Shown here: piece after piece, positions 33,113 through 40,798 of the stretch | How positions within the stretch are numbered: position 1 is the stretch's first letter | How the letters are laid out: every line of letters begins with the position of its first letter | Origin: Fusobacteriaceae bacterium | GTDB taxonomy: Bacteria > Fusobacteriota > Fusobacteriia > Fusobacteriales > Fusobacteriaceae | Assembly: GCA_031272775.1 (NCBI GenBank) | Contig: JAISTB010000039.1 | Coordinates: 33,169 to 97,168, forward strand | Reading direction: 5' to 3' | Length of the DNA: 64,000 nucleotides | Translations under genes and position numbers: made by a program | The notes under the pieces: model-generated | Seen by the model: only the letters and a program-made list of their open reading frames with translations | Told to the model about the DNA's origin: nothing | The model's database searches: none

Positions 33113-34996
33113 ATGAACAAAAAACCGTATTATTTCGTAGTTCTTTCTTTGATTTTCTGCCTGATCAGCATGATCGCAACAAATCTCATTCACACAGACT
33201 TTGGGAATGCAAAACGTGAAAAAGCGCGAATTGTTTCCCGTACCGGCCATATATTGAGCATCGATATGCTGATTCCAAAGACAGCGACCGCCAAGACGCC
33301 GGCCCCGACAATTATCGTGGCTCATGGCGGGAATAACATCAAAGAAATGATGAGTTCCTTCAAGATTGAATATGTCCGGCGGGGGTACGTCGTCATGGCT
33401 ATTGATCTCTACAGCCATGGTGAATCGGAGAGTTTACCTCAATCTCAGTGGCTGGATGGAGGACGCGGAATGTATGACGCGGTTCAGTACGCTCTTACGA
33501 TTCCATTTGTTGATAAGGAGAATATCGCACTCGTCGGATTTTCTCGCGGCGGAGCCGCTTCCAACGAATCTATTCAGATCGACAACAAGTCCGAAAAGCA
33601 CGTGATAAAAGCTGCGTACCTCGTAAATAGCGACGCCGTGTACAAAAACAAAGAAGGCGCATACATCGACATCTATGGAAGCCGCGATGTCGGGATCAAC
33701 GCGGATACATTCGACGAGTTTTTCTTTACGGAAAAAAATGTTGCCGCTACAACATACTCAAACGACGCCAATCGTTATGTCAGACCGCAAACATCGCCAG
33801 TAGACTATGTTATCAACAACAGCGCCCAATCTTTTCTGTCGTTTGGTGAAGATCCAACCGCACAGACTGAAAAAAGAAAAGCTGAAACAGTTTATACGAA
33901 AACGTATTCAGATGGCGAAGGATCGCGGATAATCAACGTTGTAAAACTTGTCCACATTCAAGGTATTCATTCGAAACAGGTTGTTGGAAATACACTCAAA
34001 TTTTTTGAAAGAGTTATGCCGACCACCCTAAATAAAGACGCCTCAGACCAGATCTGGCCGACGAATTCACGTTTTGGACTCTTGGGCCTGATTGGACTTT
34101 GTATGTTCGTAGTATCCTCGGTTTGGCAACTGGCACGTTCAAAACCCTTTGCCTCCCTGGATCAAGGCGGACCGGCTACGATGGGGAGCACGCCGGATAC
34201 TACAGGGAAAATCTGGTTTTGGGGCTCTCAGCTTGCAACGATCCTGTTTGCGACATTCAGCCTGGTATATTATACAAAATTAGGGTTCAATACATACAGA
34301 AACAGTTTCTTTCTTTCGTCAAACGGCTTTTATTATGGTCTTTGGGGAGCTACCGTAGGCGCCTTTGGGCTTCTTCTCTGCTTTATATGCTACCAGTGCT
34401 ATGGAAAAAAGAATGGTTTCGATCTGAAAGCCTGCGGCTTGGTAACTTCGTGGGGAAACATCGTGAAATCAATCTTGGTCGCAATTATCGTTGCGATCGG
34501 CACATATTTAATCGTTTTCGCCGCCCAATATATTTTTAAAACCGAATTCATTTGGTTCAAATGGATTGCCTGCGCTTTCGGAGCGGAAAAAATTCCCCAG
34601 ATGCTTAAATATTTACCGTTCTATGTTGTCTTCTACCTTTGTATCTCCATAAGCACAAATTGCTTTAACTATAACGGGGTCATCGGTAAATCCAAGTGGA
34701 TCAACCTGATCGTTTTGGCAATATTGAATACTCTACCGCCTGTTATCATCATGAGCTATCAGTATATTACCTTTGCCAGATCCGGCCTGAACGCGATGAT
34801 TGGCGGAAACGCCTCCACCGGGAACAATATGATTACGCTGATCCCTGTGATCTTCGTGGCAACAATCATCAATCGAAAAATATATGACCGGACGAAAAAT
34901 CCTTATCTTGCGGCCATTACGACGGCCTTGGTTTTGACCATCCAATCCGGCATTATCAATGAAACAATTCCTGTAATCGCAAAAGCAGTGCAGTAG
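33113..34996 (+). CDS. Alpha/beta hydrolase fused to a multi-helix membrane domain
   Basis: The protein is 627 residues from the ATG at 33113 (ACAGGAGG upstream). One N-terminal membrane helix (about 5-24) precedes an extracytoplasmic hydrolase domain of about 300 residues. It has IIVAHGGNNIKEMM (about 65-78), AIDLYSHGES, and nucleophile elbow LVGFSRGGAAS (Ser about 146). From about 322 to the end there are 8-9 further membrane helices. The layout resembles secreted serine-hydrolase/dienelactone-hydrolase-like enzymes anchored by a permease-like C-terminal domain. I know no named family. Substrate unknown. Confidence 0.8.
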   Translation: MNKKPYYFVVLSLIFCLISMIATNLIHTDFGNAKREKARIVSRTGHILSIDMLIPKTATAKTPAPTIIVAHGGNNIKEMMSSFKIEYVRRGYVVMAIDLYSHGESESLPQSQWLDGGRGMYDAVQYALTIPFVDKENIALVGFSRGGAASNESIQIDNKSEKHVIKAAYLVNSDAVYKNKEGAYIDIYGSRDVGINADTFDEFFFTEKNVAATTYSNDANRYVRPQTSPVDYVINNSAQSFLSFGEDPTAQTEKRKAETVYTKTYSDGEGSRIINVVKLVHIQGIHSKQVVGNTLKFFERVMPTTLNKDASDQIWPTNSRFGLLGLIGLCMFVVSSVWQLARSKPFASLDQGGPATMGSTPDTTGKIWFWGSQLATILFATFSLVYYTKLGFNTYRNSFFLSSNGFYYGLWGATVGAFGLLLCFICYQCYGKKNGFDLKACGLVTSWGNIVKSILVAIIVAIGTYLIVFAAQYIFKTEFIWFKWIACAFGAEKIPQMLKYLPFYVVFYLCISISTNCFNYNGVIGKSKWINLIVLAILNTLPPVIIMSYQYITFARSGLNAMIGGNASTGNNMITLIPVIFVATIINRKIYDRTKNPYLAAITTALVLTIQSGIINETIPVIAKAVQ

Positions 34997-35018
34997 GGCG
35001 CGGCCATACCCTCGGAAC

Positions 35019-35054
35019 AAAAAAAACTCCGAGCCCCATTTCCGGCGCTCGGAG
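35019..35054 (-). terminator. Intrinsic terminator after tRNA-Gln
   Basis: On the minus strand, CTCCGAGC (35054-35047) pairs with GCTCGGAG (35034-35027), followed by eight T (A-run 35019-35026 on the plus strand). Confidence 0.85.
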
Positions 35055-35080
35055 CGAAAAGATCCGCTTATCTTTGATTT

Positions 35081-35155
35081 TGGCTGGGGCGGTTGGATTC
35101 GAACCAACGCATGACGGAGTCAAAGTCCGTTGCCTTACCGCTTGGCGACGCCCCA
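35081..35155 (-). tRNA. trnQ: tRNA-Gln (anticodon TTG)
   Basis: 75 bases including an encoded CCA. The acceptor arm TGGGGCG/CGCCCCA, discriminator G, T-arm GGTTCGAATCC and anticodon loop CTTTGAC (anticodon TTG) are all in place. It has its own promoter and terminator. With GatCAB present in the same window, it may be charged first with glutamate. Confidence 0.97.
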
Positions 35156-35176
35156 TTGTTCAACTTATCCTGTAAA

Positions 35177-35205
35177 ATTTTATCAAGTATTCGGCCTTTT
35201 GTCAA
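35177..35205 (-). promoter_or_regulatory. Promoter of tRNA-Gln
   Basis: On the minus strand, TTGACA (35200-35205), 17 bases, then TAAAAT (35177-35182), 22 bases before the mature 5' end. It lies directly after the dnaE stop codon. Confidence 0.88.
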
Positions 35206-35208
35206 GTC

Positions 35209-38200
35209 TTATTTCAGCACGATCCTTTTTTCGCCGAAAAGCCCGTTGACTTTCCGGATAAAATCCGGACTCGGGTGGATCTTGTACTGGCTGGGTTTTA
35301 GCTGTCTGGCCTGACCTTCGCGGTAGGCGAAGACCACCCGGGTTTCGCCGGGATTTTCCCTCATGTAGTGCTTCAGCATCTGAAATTTGGCCTTGTCGTT
35401 CTCCGTGATCAGGATGTAGGAGGTAAAATTTTTCTCCCTCACGATGTCCTCAAGGAAACGGATGCGGTTCACGACAAGTTTCTGCGTCTCCTGGTCCTTG
35501 AAGTAGTCCGTCTGCATAAAGCCGTCGATGTAGACGGCTTTTCCCTCTGTCAGGATGTGGGCGCATTCCTTGTAGGTCTTGGGAAAGACGGTTCCTTGCA
35601 GGATGCCCGTATAATCTTCGAGAAAAAATGTCGCCATGAGATCGCCTGTTTTTTTGGTTACGATTTTTTTCAAATCCCGCAGGATTCCGCAGATTTTGAT
35701 ATTGGTCGGGCGGGATTGCTCTTCCCGGATCGACAGCGTCGTGTCGAGTTTGTAGCTTTCGATCAGGTCCTTATAGACATCCAGCGGATGGGAACTGAAA
35801 TAAAACCCGAGATATTCTTTCTCCAGTCTCAGTTTTTCCGTCAAGTCAAAATCGGGCGACTCGGGCAGCACAAAGGCGCCCAGCCCGCCCTTGTTTTCCC
35901 CGAAAAGCCCCATTTGCCCGATGGGATCGGCGGCCATGCGGTTGGCGTACTCCATGACCTTCTCGATGGCGATATGCTTCTGTTTGCGGTTTCCAGGAAG
36001 CGAATCCAGCGCCCCCGCCAGGATCAAGGCCTCGAGGCTTTTTTTGTTGAGCCCGTGTTTGAGCGTCCGGACGACGAAATCCTCATAACTTTTGAAAGGC
36101 CCTTTTTGCCCGTACTCTTCGACGATGCCCTTGACGACGTTCCAACCGACATTTTTGATGGCGGTCAGCGAAAACACAATGCCTTCGCTGTCCGCGGTAA
36201 AAATCACGCCGGCTTTATTGACGTCGGGGAGATTGAGCCGGACTTTACGGGCCCGGGCGTCGGCAATATAAAAGGCCACTTTTTCGATGTTGCTGATTTC
36301 TGAGGTCAGAATGGCCGCGTAATATTCTTTGGTGTAGTTGATCTTGAACCAGGCCGTCCAGTAGGCGATCAGGGCGTAGGCGGCTGAATGGGACTTGTTG
36401 AAACCGTAGCCGCCGAATTTATCGATGAGGTCATAGACCCGCCCGGCGGTTTCTTCTGGGTATCCCCGGCTCAAGGCCCCGGCCACAAAGCGGTCCTTGT
36501 TTTTTTTCATGGTCTCAAAATCTTTTTTTCCCATGGCCCGCCGCAGAATATCGGCCTCGCCGAGGGAATAACCCGCCATGCGGCTCGCGATTTTCATGAC
36601 CTGCTCCTGATAGAGGATCACGCCATAGGTTTCTTTGAGAATGTCCTCAAGGGTCTCATCGGGATATTTGATCTCCGAAATTCCGTGGCGGCAGTTGATA
36701 AAGTCATCGACCATGCCCGAACCCAGAGGGCCGGGCCGGTACAGGGCAAGAATCGCGATGATGTCCTCAAAACGGTCGGGTTTCAGCCTTTGCAGGATGC
36801 GCCGGACACCCGCCGATTCCAATTGAAAGACGCCCGAAGTATCGCCGGCGGAAAGCATTTGATAGACTTTGGGATCATCGAGGGCGATTTCATGGATATC
36901 GACGGCCGGTCCTCCGCCCGCTTTGATGGAATCCACGCAGCGCTGCAGAATCGTCAGATTGCGAAGGCCAAGAAAGTCCATCTTCAGAAGGCCGAGGCTC
37001 TCCAGATCCTTGGCTTGATACTGTGTCGAGGACGTTTTCGTCTGATTGTCGCTGTAGAGGGGAACCGTTGTCGTCAGCGGATCCTTGGTAATCACAATGC
37101 CCGCCGCGTGTACGGAGGCGTGACGCACTCTGTTTTCGAGACGCTCGGAAATCTCCACGACTTCCCTGAGCTCCCGGTCGGTTCGGCAGAGCTCCCTGAA
37201 TTCTTCCGAATTTTCCTTCATCTGGGCCAGACTGCTGTTGAAGGGAATGAGCTTTGTCATGGCGTCAATCTTGTACAGCGGCACGTCGAGGACACGCCCC
37301 ACGTCCCGGATGACTGCCCTCGCCTTCAGCGTTCCGAATGTGATGATCTGGGCGACCTTATCGTCCCCGTATTTTCGCGTCACATATTCGACGACCTCTT
37401 TCCGCCGTTCCTGGCAGATATCTACGTCGATGTCGGGCATGGAAATCCGCTCGGGATTCAGGAAACGCTCGAAAATGAGGTTGTAGCGGATCGGATCCAC
37501 TTCGGTGATCCCGAGGGCGTAGGCGACGATGCTGCCCGCGGCCGAGCCCCGGCCGGGCCCGATGGGAATCCCCTGCTTTTTGGAATAATCGATAAAATCC
37601 CACACAACCACAAAATATCCCGCATAGCCCATTTTTTCGATGATTTCCAGCTCATAACGGGCCCGCTCTTTGATTTCGGCGGTGAGTTTTTCGCCGGGCC
37701 AGCGCTTTCTGAGTCCTTCTTTGACCAGTTGCTTCAGGTAGCCCTCTATGGTCATGCCTTCGGGGACGTCGTAGTCGGGAAATTTGAACACGTCAAACTG
37801 TATGTTGATATTGCAGCGTTCGGCGATCCGCATGCTGTTTTCGACCGCTTCCCGGTACGGTTCGCCCAATTCCCGCAGCACCTCCTCCCCGCTTTTCAGA
37901 TAGAGGCCCTCTGTTTCCATCCGCATCCGGTCACGGTCGCTGAGCTTTGCCCCTGTCTGGATGCAAAGAATCACGTCCTGCAGCACGTGATCGCCGTAGT
38001 TGACGTAGTGGGTATCGTTTGTAGCCACAAGGGGGATATGGTATTTTTGCGCCAGGGCAAAGAGCTTTTCATTGATGGCCCGCTGCTCCCGGATGCCGTT
38101 GGCCTGAACTTCGAGAAAAAAGTTGTCGGCCCCGAAAATGGATTGGTATTCCCGGAGCGCGCCTTGAATTTTGTCCTCATTTTCGTAGGCGAGGAGCCGC

Positions 38201-38622
38201 TGGGGAATCTCGCCCTGCATACAGGAAGAAAGAGCGATCAGGCCCTTGGCGTGGGCGGTAAGCGTCGCCTTGTCCACCCGGGGTTTTTTGTAAAAGCCCT
38301 TCGTATAGCCGAGGGAGCTTATTTGCAGCAGGTTTTCATAGCCTTCCGTCGTCTCCGCCAGCAGGATCAAATGAAAAATCCGGCCGTCCCTTTCGGTCAT
38401 GGCAAATTCGGAAACATAGGCCTCAAGACCGATCAGGGGCTTGATCCCCTTGGCCTTGGCTTTTTTGTAAAATTCCATAGCGCCGAACATATTGCCGTGA
38501 TCGGTAATGGCGAGGGCCGTCATGCCCAGTTCCCGGGCCCTGTCGAGATAATCGCCTATGCGGCCGACGCCGTCCAGGAGGCTGTATTCCGTATGTAAAT
38601 GCAAGTGGGTAAAAGGTATCAT
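35209..38622 (-). CDS. dnaE: DNA polymerase III alpha subunit
   Basis: The protein is 1137 residues from the ATG at 38620-38622 (AAGGAG upstream); a longer frame reading back to 39018 overlaps the M20 gene and is spurious. The N-terminal PHP domain starts HLHLHTEYSLLDG (about 6-18). The palm has GPGRGSAAGSIVAY and the catalytic aspartates in MPDIDVD. FNKSHSAAYA is the typical motif before the helix-hairpin-helix region. An OB-fold domain (IKICGILRDLKKI) follows. This is the DnaE1-type replicative polymerase without an intrinsic exonuclease. It begins 10 bases after the M20 amidohydrolase stop, so the two share an operon. Confidence 0.96.
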   Translation of the reverse strand: MIPFTHLHLHTEYSLLDGVGRIGDYLDRARELGMTALAITDHGNMFGAMEFYKKAKAKGIKPLIGLEAYVSEFAMTERDGRIFHLILLAETTEGYENLLQISSLGYTKGFYKKPRVDKATLTAHAKGLIALSSCMQGEIPQRLLAYENEDKIQGALREYQSIFGADNFFLEVQANGIREQRAINEKLFALAQKYHIPLVATNDTHYVNYGDHVLQDVILCIQTGAKLSDRDRMRMETEGLYLKSGEEVLRELGEPYREAVENSMRIAERCNINIQFDVFKFPDYDVPEGMTIEGYLKQLVKEGLRKRWPGEKLTAEIKERARYELEIIEKMGYAGYFVVVWDFIDYSKKQGIPIGPGRGSAAGSIVAYALGITEVDPIRYNLIFERFLNPERISMPDIDVDICQERRKEVVEYVTRKYGDDKVAQIITFGTLKARAVIRDVGRVLDVPLYKIDAMTKLIPFNSSLAQMKENSEEFRELCRTDRELREVVEISERLENRVRHASVHAAGIVITKDPLTTTVPLYSDNQTKTSSTQYQAKDLESLGLLKMDFLGLRNLTILQRCVDSIKAGGGPAVDIHEIALDDPKVYQMLSAGDTSGVFQLESAGVRRILQRLKPDRFEDIIAILALYRPGPLGSGMVDDFINCRHGISEIKYPDETLEDILKETYGVILYQEQVMKIASRMAGYSLGEADILRRAMGKKDFETMKKNKDRFVAGALSRGYPEETAGRVYDLIDKFGGYGFNKSHSAAYALIAYWTAWFKINYTKEYYAAILTSEISNIEKVAFYIADARARKVRLNLPDVNKAGVIFTADSEGIVFSLTAIKNVGWNVVKGIVEEYGQKGPFKSYEDFVVRTLKHGLNKKSLEALILAGALDSLPGNRKQKHIAIEKVMEYANRMAADPIGQMGLFGENKGGLGAFVLPESPDFDLTEKLRLEKEYLGFYFSSHPLDVYKDLIESYKLDTTLSIREEQSRPTNIKICGILRDLKKIVTKKTGDLMATFFLEDYTGILQGTVFPKTYKECAHILTEGKAVYIDGFMQTDYFKDQETQKLVVNRIRFLEDIVREKNFTSYILITENDKAKFQMLKHYMRENPGETRVVFAYREGQARQLKPSQYKIHPSPDFIRKVNGLFGEKRIVLK

Positions 38623-38632
38623 GGGGACTCCT

Positions 38633-39805
38633 TCAAGAAAGGCGCAAACGTACGAGTTCCGCGAAGAATTTCGCTCCGGTCTCCAGCATATCGTCGTTGT
38701 AATCGTAGAGCGCGTTGTGGAGCGGGATATTGTTTTGGGGGGAGGGATCTCTCCCCGTCCCCAGGAAAACGATACAGCCCGGAATTTTTTCAAGGAAAAG
38801 GCCGAAATCTTCCGAGGCCATGGCGGGCTCGCAGGGGACGACGACATTTTCACTGCCAACGATATTGCGGGCGGCGGCCACGGCGTTGGCGACGGGTTCC
38901 GCCCAATTGATCGCGGGCGCGAACTCATGCGTATAGGAAAAGTCGCACAAAGCCCCGTGCATTCGGCAGATGTTGTCGCAGAGCGTCCGCATCCGTTCTT
39001 CAAGCAACGCCTGTACAAGCGGGGTGAAGCTCCGGGTATCGCCTTTTATGGTCACATGGCTCGGAATCGCGTTCCGGACGCCGTCGGTTTCCAATTCCGT
39101 ACAGGAAATAACGGCGGTTTCCGTCGGCGGCACATTGCGCGAAACCACGGTTTGGAGCGCCAGAATGATCTCGGCCGCCGTCACAAGGGGGTCTACCCCG
39201 ATATGGGGGCTCGAGGAATGGGATCCCTTTCCGGTGATTTTAATCGTAAAGTCGTCTTCGCTGGCCATAATGCCGCCGGTACGGGTCTGAATCGTCCCCG
39301 CGGGAAACGTCGGTATATTGTGGAATCCGTAAATTTCATCGAGCGGGAATCGCTCAAGGAGCCCTTCTTCCAGCATGGCCCTGGCCCCGTAGCCGGGTTC
39401 TTCGGCCGGTTGAAAGATAAAACGGACGGTCCCGGAAAAATTCCTTTGCCGCGAGAGCAAGCGGGCAGCGCCAAGGAGCGTCGCCATATGTCCGTCATGG
39501 CCGCAGGCGTGCATCCGCTCGGGATTGATTGACGCCCAGGGCCGGTCGCCCTTTTCCGTCATGCAGATGGCGTCCATGTCGGCCCGGATTCCGATGACGG
39601 TCCCGCCCGGACGGCCCGCGAGGTTGGCCACAAGGCCCGTCCTTCCGACGCCGCGATGAACCTCAAGTCCCATAGCTTCAAGCTCCGCGGCCAGATAAGC
39701 CGCCGTTTCCTTTTCTTCAAAGGCGCTCTCGGGATGCTTGTGCAAATGACGCCGCCAGCGGATCAATTCCTCCCGGAAATCTTTGTTTTTCTGCGTTTTT
39801 TCCAT
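38633..39805 (-). CDS. M20 family amidohydrolase
   Basis: The protein is 390 residues. Metal-binding residues appear in GIRADMDAI (about 71-79), HACGHDGHMATLLGAA (about 99-114) and QPAEEPGYGA. It ends with LHNALYDYNDD. The family hydrolyses N-acyl amino acids, aminobenzoyl-glutamate, hippurate or related amides in the cytoplasm. It is the first gene of an operon with dnaE. Together with the AbgT-type transporter it suggests use of acylated amino acids. The exact substrate cannot be told from sequence. Confidence 0.93.
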   Translation of the reverse strand: MEKTQKNKDFREELIRWRRHLHKHPESAFEEKETAAYLAAELEAMGLEVHRGVGRTGLVANLAGRPGGTVIGIRADMDAICMTEKGDRPWASINPERMHACGHDGHMATLLGAARLLSRQRNFSGTVRFIFQPAEEPGYGARAMLEEGLLERFPLDEIYGFHNIPTFPAGTIQTRTGGIMASEDDFTIKITGKGSHSSSPHIGVDPLVTAAEIILALQTVVSRNVPPTETAVISCTELETDGVRNAIPSHVTIKGDTRSFTPLVQALLEERMRTLCDNICRMHGALCDFSYTHEFAPAINWAEPVANAVAAARNIVGSENVVVPCEPAMASEDFGLFLEKIPGCIVFLGTGRDPSPQNNIPLHNALYDYNDDMLETGAKFFAELVRLRLS

Positions 39806-39838
39806 GCCAGTCCCTCCCGGTCTCTGTCGCTTTCTTAT

Positions 39839-39867
39839 ATTATACAGGGAAACGGGGCAGAAATCAA
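39839..39867 (-). promoter_or_regulatory. Promoter of the M20-dnaE operon
   Basis: On the minus strand, TTGATT (39862-39867), 17 bases, then TATAAT (39839-39844), 34 bases before the ATG. Confidence 0.78.
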
Positions 39868-39904
39868 AAAGAATCTGCGGGGAGGGGGAAAATGCTTATT
39901 TTTC

Positions 39905-39933
39905 TTTACTTTCAGCGCGCTATCGGGTATAAT
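39905..39933 (+). promoter_or_regulatory. Promoter in front of the RidA relic
   Basis: TTTACT (39905-39910), 17 bases, then TATAAT (39928-39933), with AAGGAGG and an ATG following at 39961. The expression signals of the original operon are intact although the genes are not. Confidence 0.75.
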
Positions 39934-39960
39934 TGGGAAAACCGCAAAAGGAGGACTTCA

Positions 39961-40075
39961 TGAAACTCATTATTCCCCCAAGCAAAAGAAAGAATCAGGG
40001 ACATTATTCTCCCGGCGTCATCGCGGGAAATCTGCTCTTTATCTCCGGCCAGCTTTCTGTTGATCCCGATACAGG
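39961..40075 (+). pseudogene. RidA-like gene, N-terminal fragment
   Basis: The first 38 or so residues after a good AAGGAGG Shine-Dalgarno match the N-terminus of RidA/YjgF imine deaminases: HYSPGVIAGNLLFISGQLSV, then DPDTG. Family members are about 125 residues, but here the match stops near 40075. The reading frame continues with unrelated residues to a stop at 40131-40133. The following homology is in another frame. Confidence 0.75.
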
Positions 40076-40405
40076 GTCTTTCTTCCGCTTCTTGATGATT
40101 CCTGGCGGAAAATTACGCTGGGCGAAGGAATGACGCCAATCATTCCCTTTGACGAAAATGTACTCCTCAAAATGGACTATTATATGCCGACGCTTTCCTT
40201 TAAAGACCGCGGCGCGGCCGTCTTAATTTCTCATTGCAAGGCTATCGGCGTCACTTCCGTCGTTCAGGACAGCAGTGGCAATGCGGGCAACAGCGTGGCC
40301 GCCGGTCTGCATAACAACAGATACGATTTTGACGAAAGTTGTCTCTTGGCAGGCGTCAAGAGTTGCCTTGCCTTGGCGGGCCATTTTTCGGAGCGAAAAA
40401 TCTGA
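40076..40405 (+). pseudogene. Chimeric remnant: threonine-synthase-like middle joined to an M20 C-terminus
   Basis: From 40076 one frame encodes LPLLDDSWRKITLGEGMTPI, then the PLP-lysine motif SFKDRGA and the phosphate-binding SSGNAGNSVAA (to about 40305), all typical of threonine synthase-like fold-type II enzymes. At about 40306 it switches in frame to LHNNRYDFDESCLLAGVKS, which aligns with LHNALYDYNDDMLETGAKF at the C-terminus of the intact M20 enzyme at 38633. Most of both parent genes (over 600 residues together) is missing. An ATG at 40130 begins an open 91-codon frame, but no Shine-Dalgarno suits it. Confidence 0.75.
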
Positions 40406-40415
40406 AAATCACCAC
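40406..40415. other. Junction between relic and minus-strand RNA gene
   Basis: Only a few bases separate the relic's stop codon from the terminator of the opposite-strand RNA. Nothing else is visible in 40406-40415. Confidence 0.4.
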
Positions 40416-40453
40416 AAAAACATGCCAACAAGCGCCGAAGCGCTTGCTGGCAT
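40415..40453 (-). terminator. Intrinsic terminator of the minus-strand RNA
   Basis: On the minus strand, ATGCCAGCAAGCGC (40453-40440) pairs with GCGCTTGTTGGCAT (40435-40422) around a TTCG tetraloop. This gives 14 pairs with one G-U, followed by five T after one G (A-run 40416-40420 on the plus strand). Confidence 0.92.
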
Positions 40454-40660
40454 TCTTGAGAGCTCTTCCGTGGGTCATGAGTCTCGCGGAATCTCCCACC
40501 CCCAGTTTACAGTCCGTTTCGATACCCGGTACCTTCCGCGCGAAACCGGTACCTCGCGGCTTTCTTCGTTCTTCTATAACAAACAAAGCCCTTCAAATCG
40601 AAGAGCTTCGTCTGTTGTATGGGGTATTTTCGGGTAAAATTTTTTCTCTTCGGTTTGGTA
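40416..40660 (-). ncRNA. Candidate non-coding RNA of about 245 bases
   Basis: A consensus promoter and a strong terminator bracket a stretch with no convincing coding frame. The RNA would start near 40660. Near the 5' end, CGAAGAG (40652-40646) can pair with CTCTTCG (40605-40599), enclosing two C-rich motifs, TACCC (40636-40632) and TACCCC (40626-40621). A middle domain has two GGTACCGG copies and a CCG(G)TTTCG/CGAAACGG stem. GTGGG/CCCAC closes another hairpin near the 3' side. It lacks the GAGGAAAGTCC of RNase P RNA and the GGAAGCAGCC of SRP RNA, and its ends do not pair as in tmRNA or 6S RNA. It may be a new RNA or a divergent known one. Confidence 0.65.
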
Positions 40661-40666
40661 GACTAT

Positions 40667-40695
40667 ATTATAGCGAAGCGGAAAGCCCGTGTCAA
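40667..40695 (-). promoter_or_regulatory. Perfect consensus promoter of the minus-strand RNA
   Basis: On the minus strand, TTGACA (40690-40695), a 17-base spacer and TATAAT (40667-40672). Both hexamers are exact consensus, which suggests high constitutive transcription. Confidence 0.9.
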
Positions 40696-40798
40696 TATTT
40701 TTTTGTTTTGTTGCTCTAATTTTTCTCCGAAAGCGCTTATAGTGGCTTTTTGTTCACTTTTCGCCCAAAATATACCAAAATTGACTAGTGTTTTTTTC

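Noticed and set aside
36388..38598. 736-codon open frame antisense to dnaE
   Set aside because: It mirrors the dnaE codons in a GC-rich gene, has low-complexity composition and no Shine-Dalgarno; dnaE is clearly the real gene.
40501..40560. GGTACCG motifs suggesting a T-box antiterminator
   Set aside because: The element lies downstream of trpS in its direction and no gene follows it on that strand, so a T-box leader role makes no sense; no stem I or specifier loop was found.
40406..40640. Plus-strand open frames after the M20 relic
   Set aside because: They have no Shine-Dalgarno or recognisable motif and overlap the minus-strand RNA with its own promoter and terminator.
40416..40660. RNase P RNA, tmRNA or SRP RNA
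   Set aside because: The invariant sequence blocks of these RNAs are absent and the ends do not pair; 6S RNA cannot be excluded but the end-to-end stem expected for it is missing.
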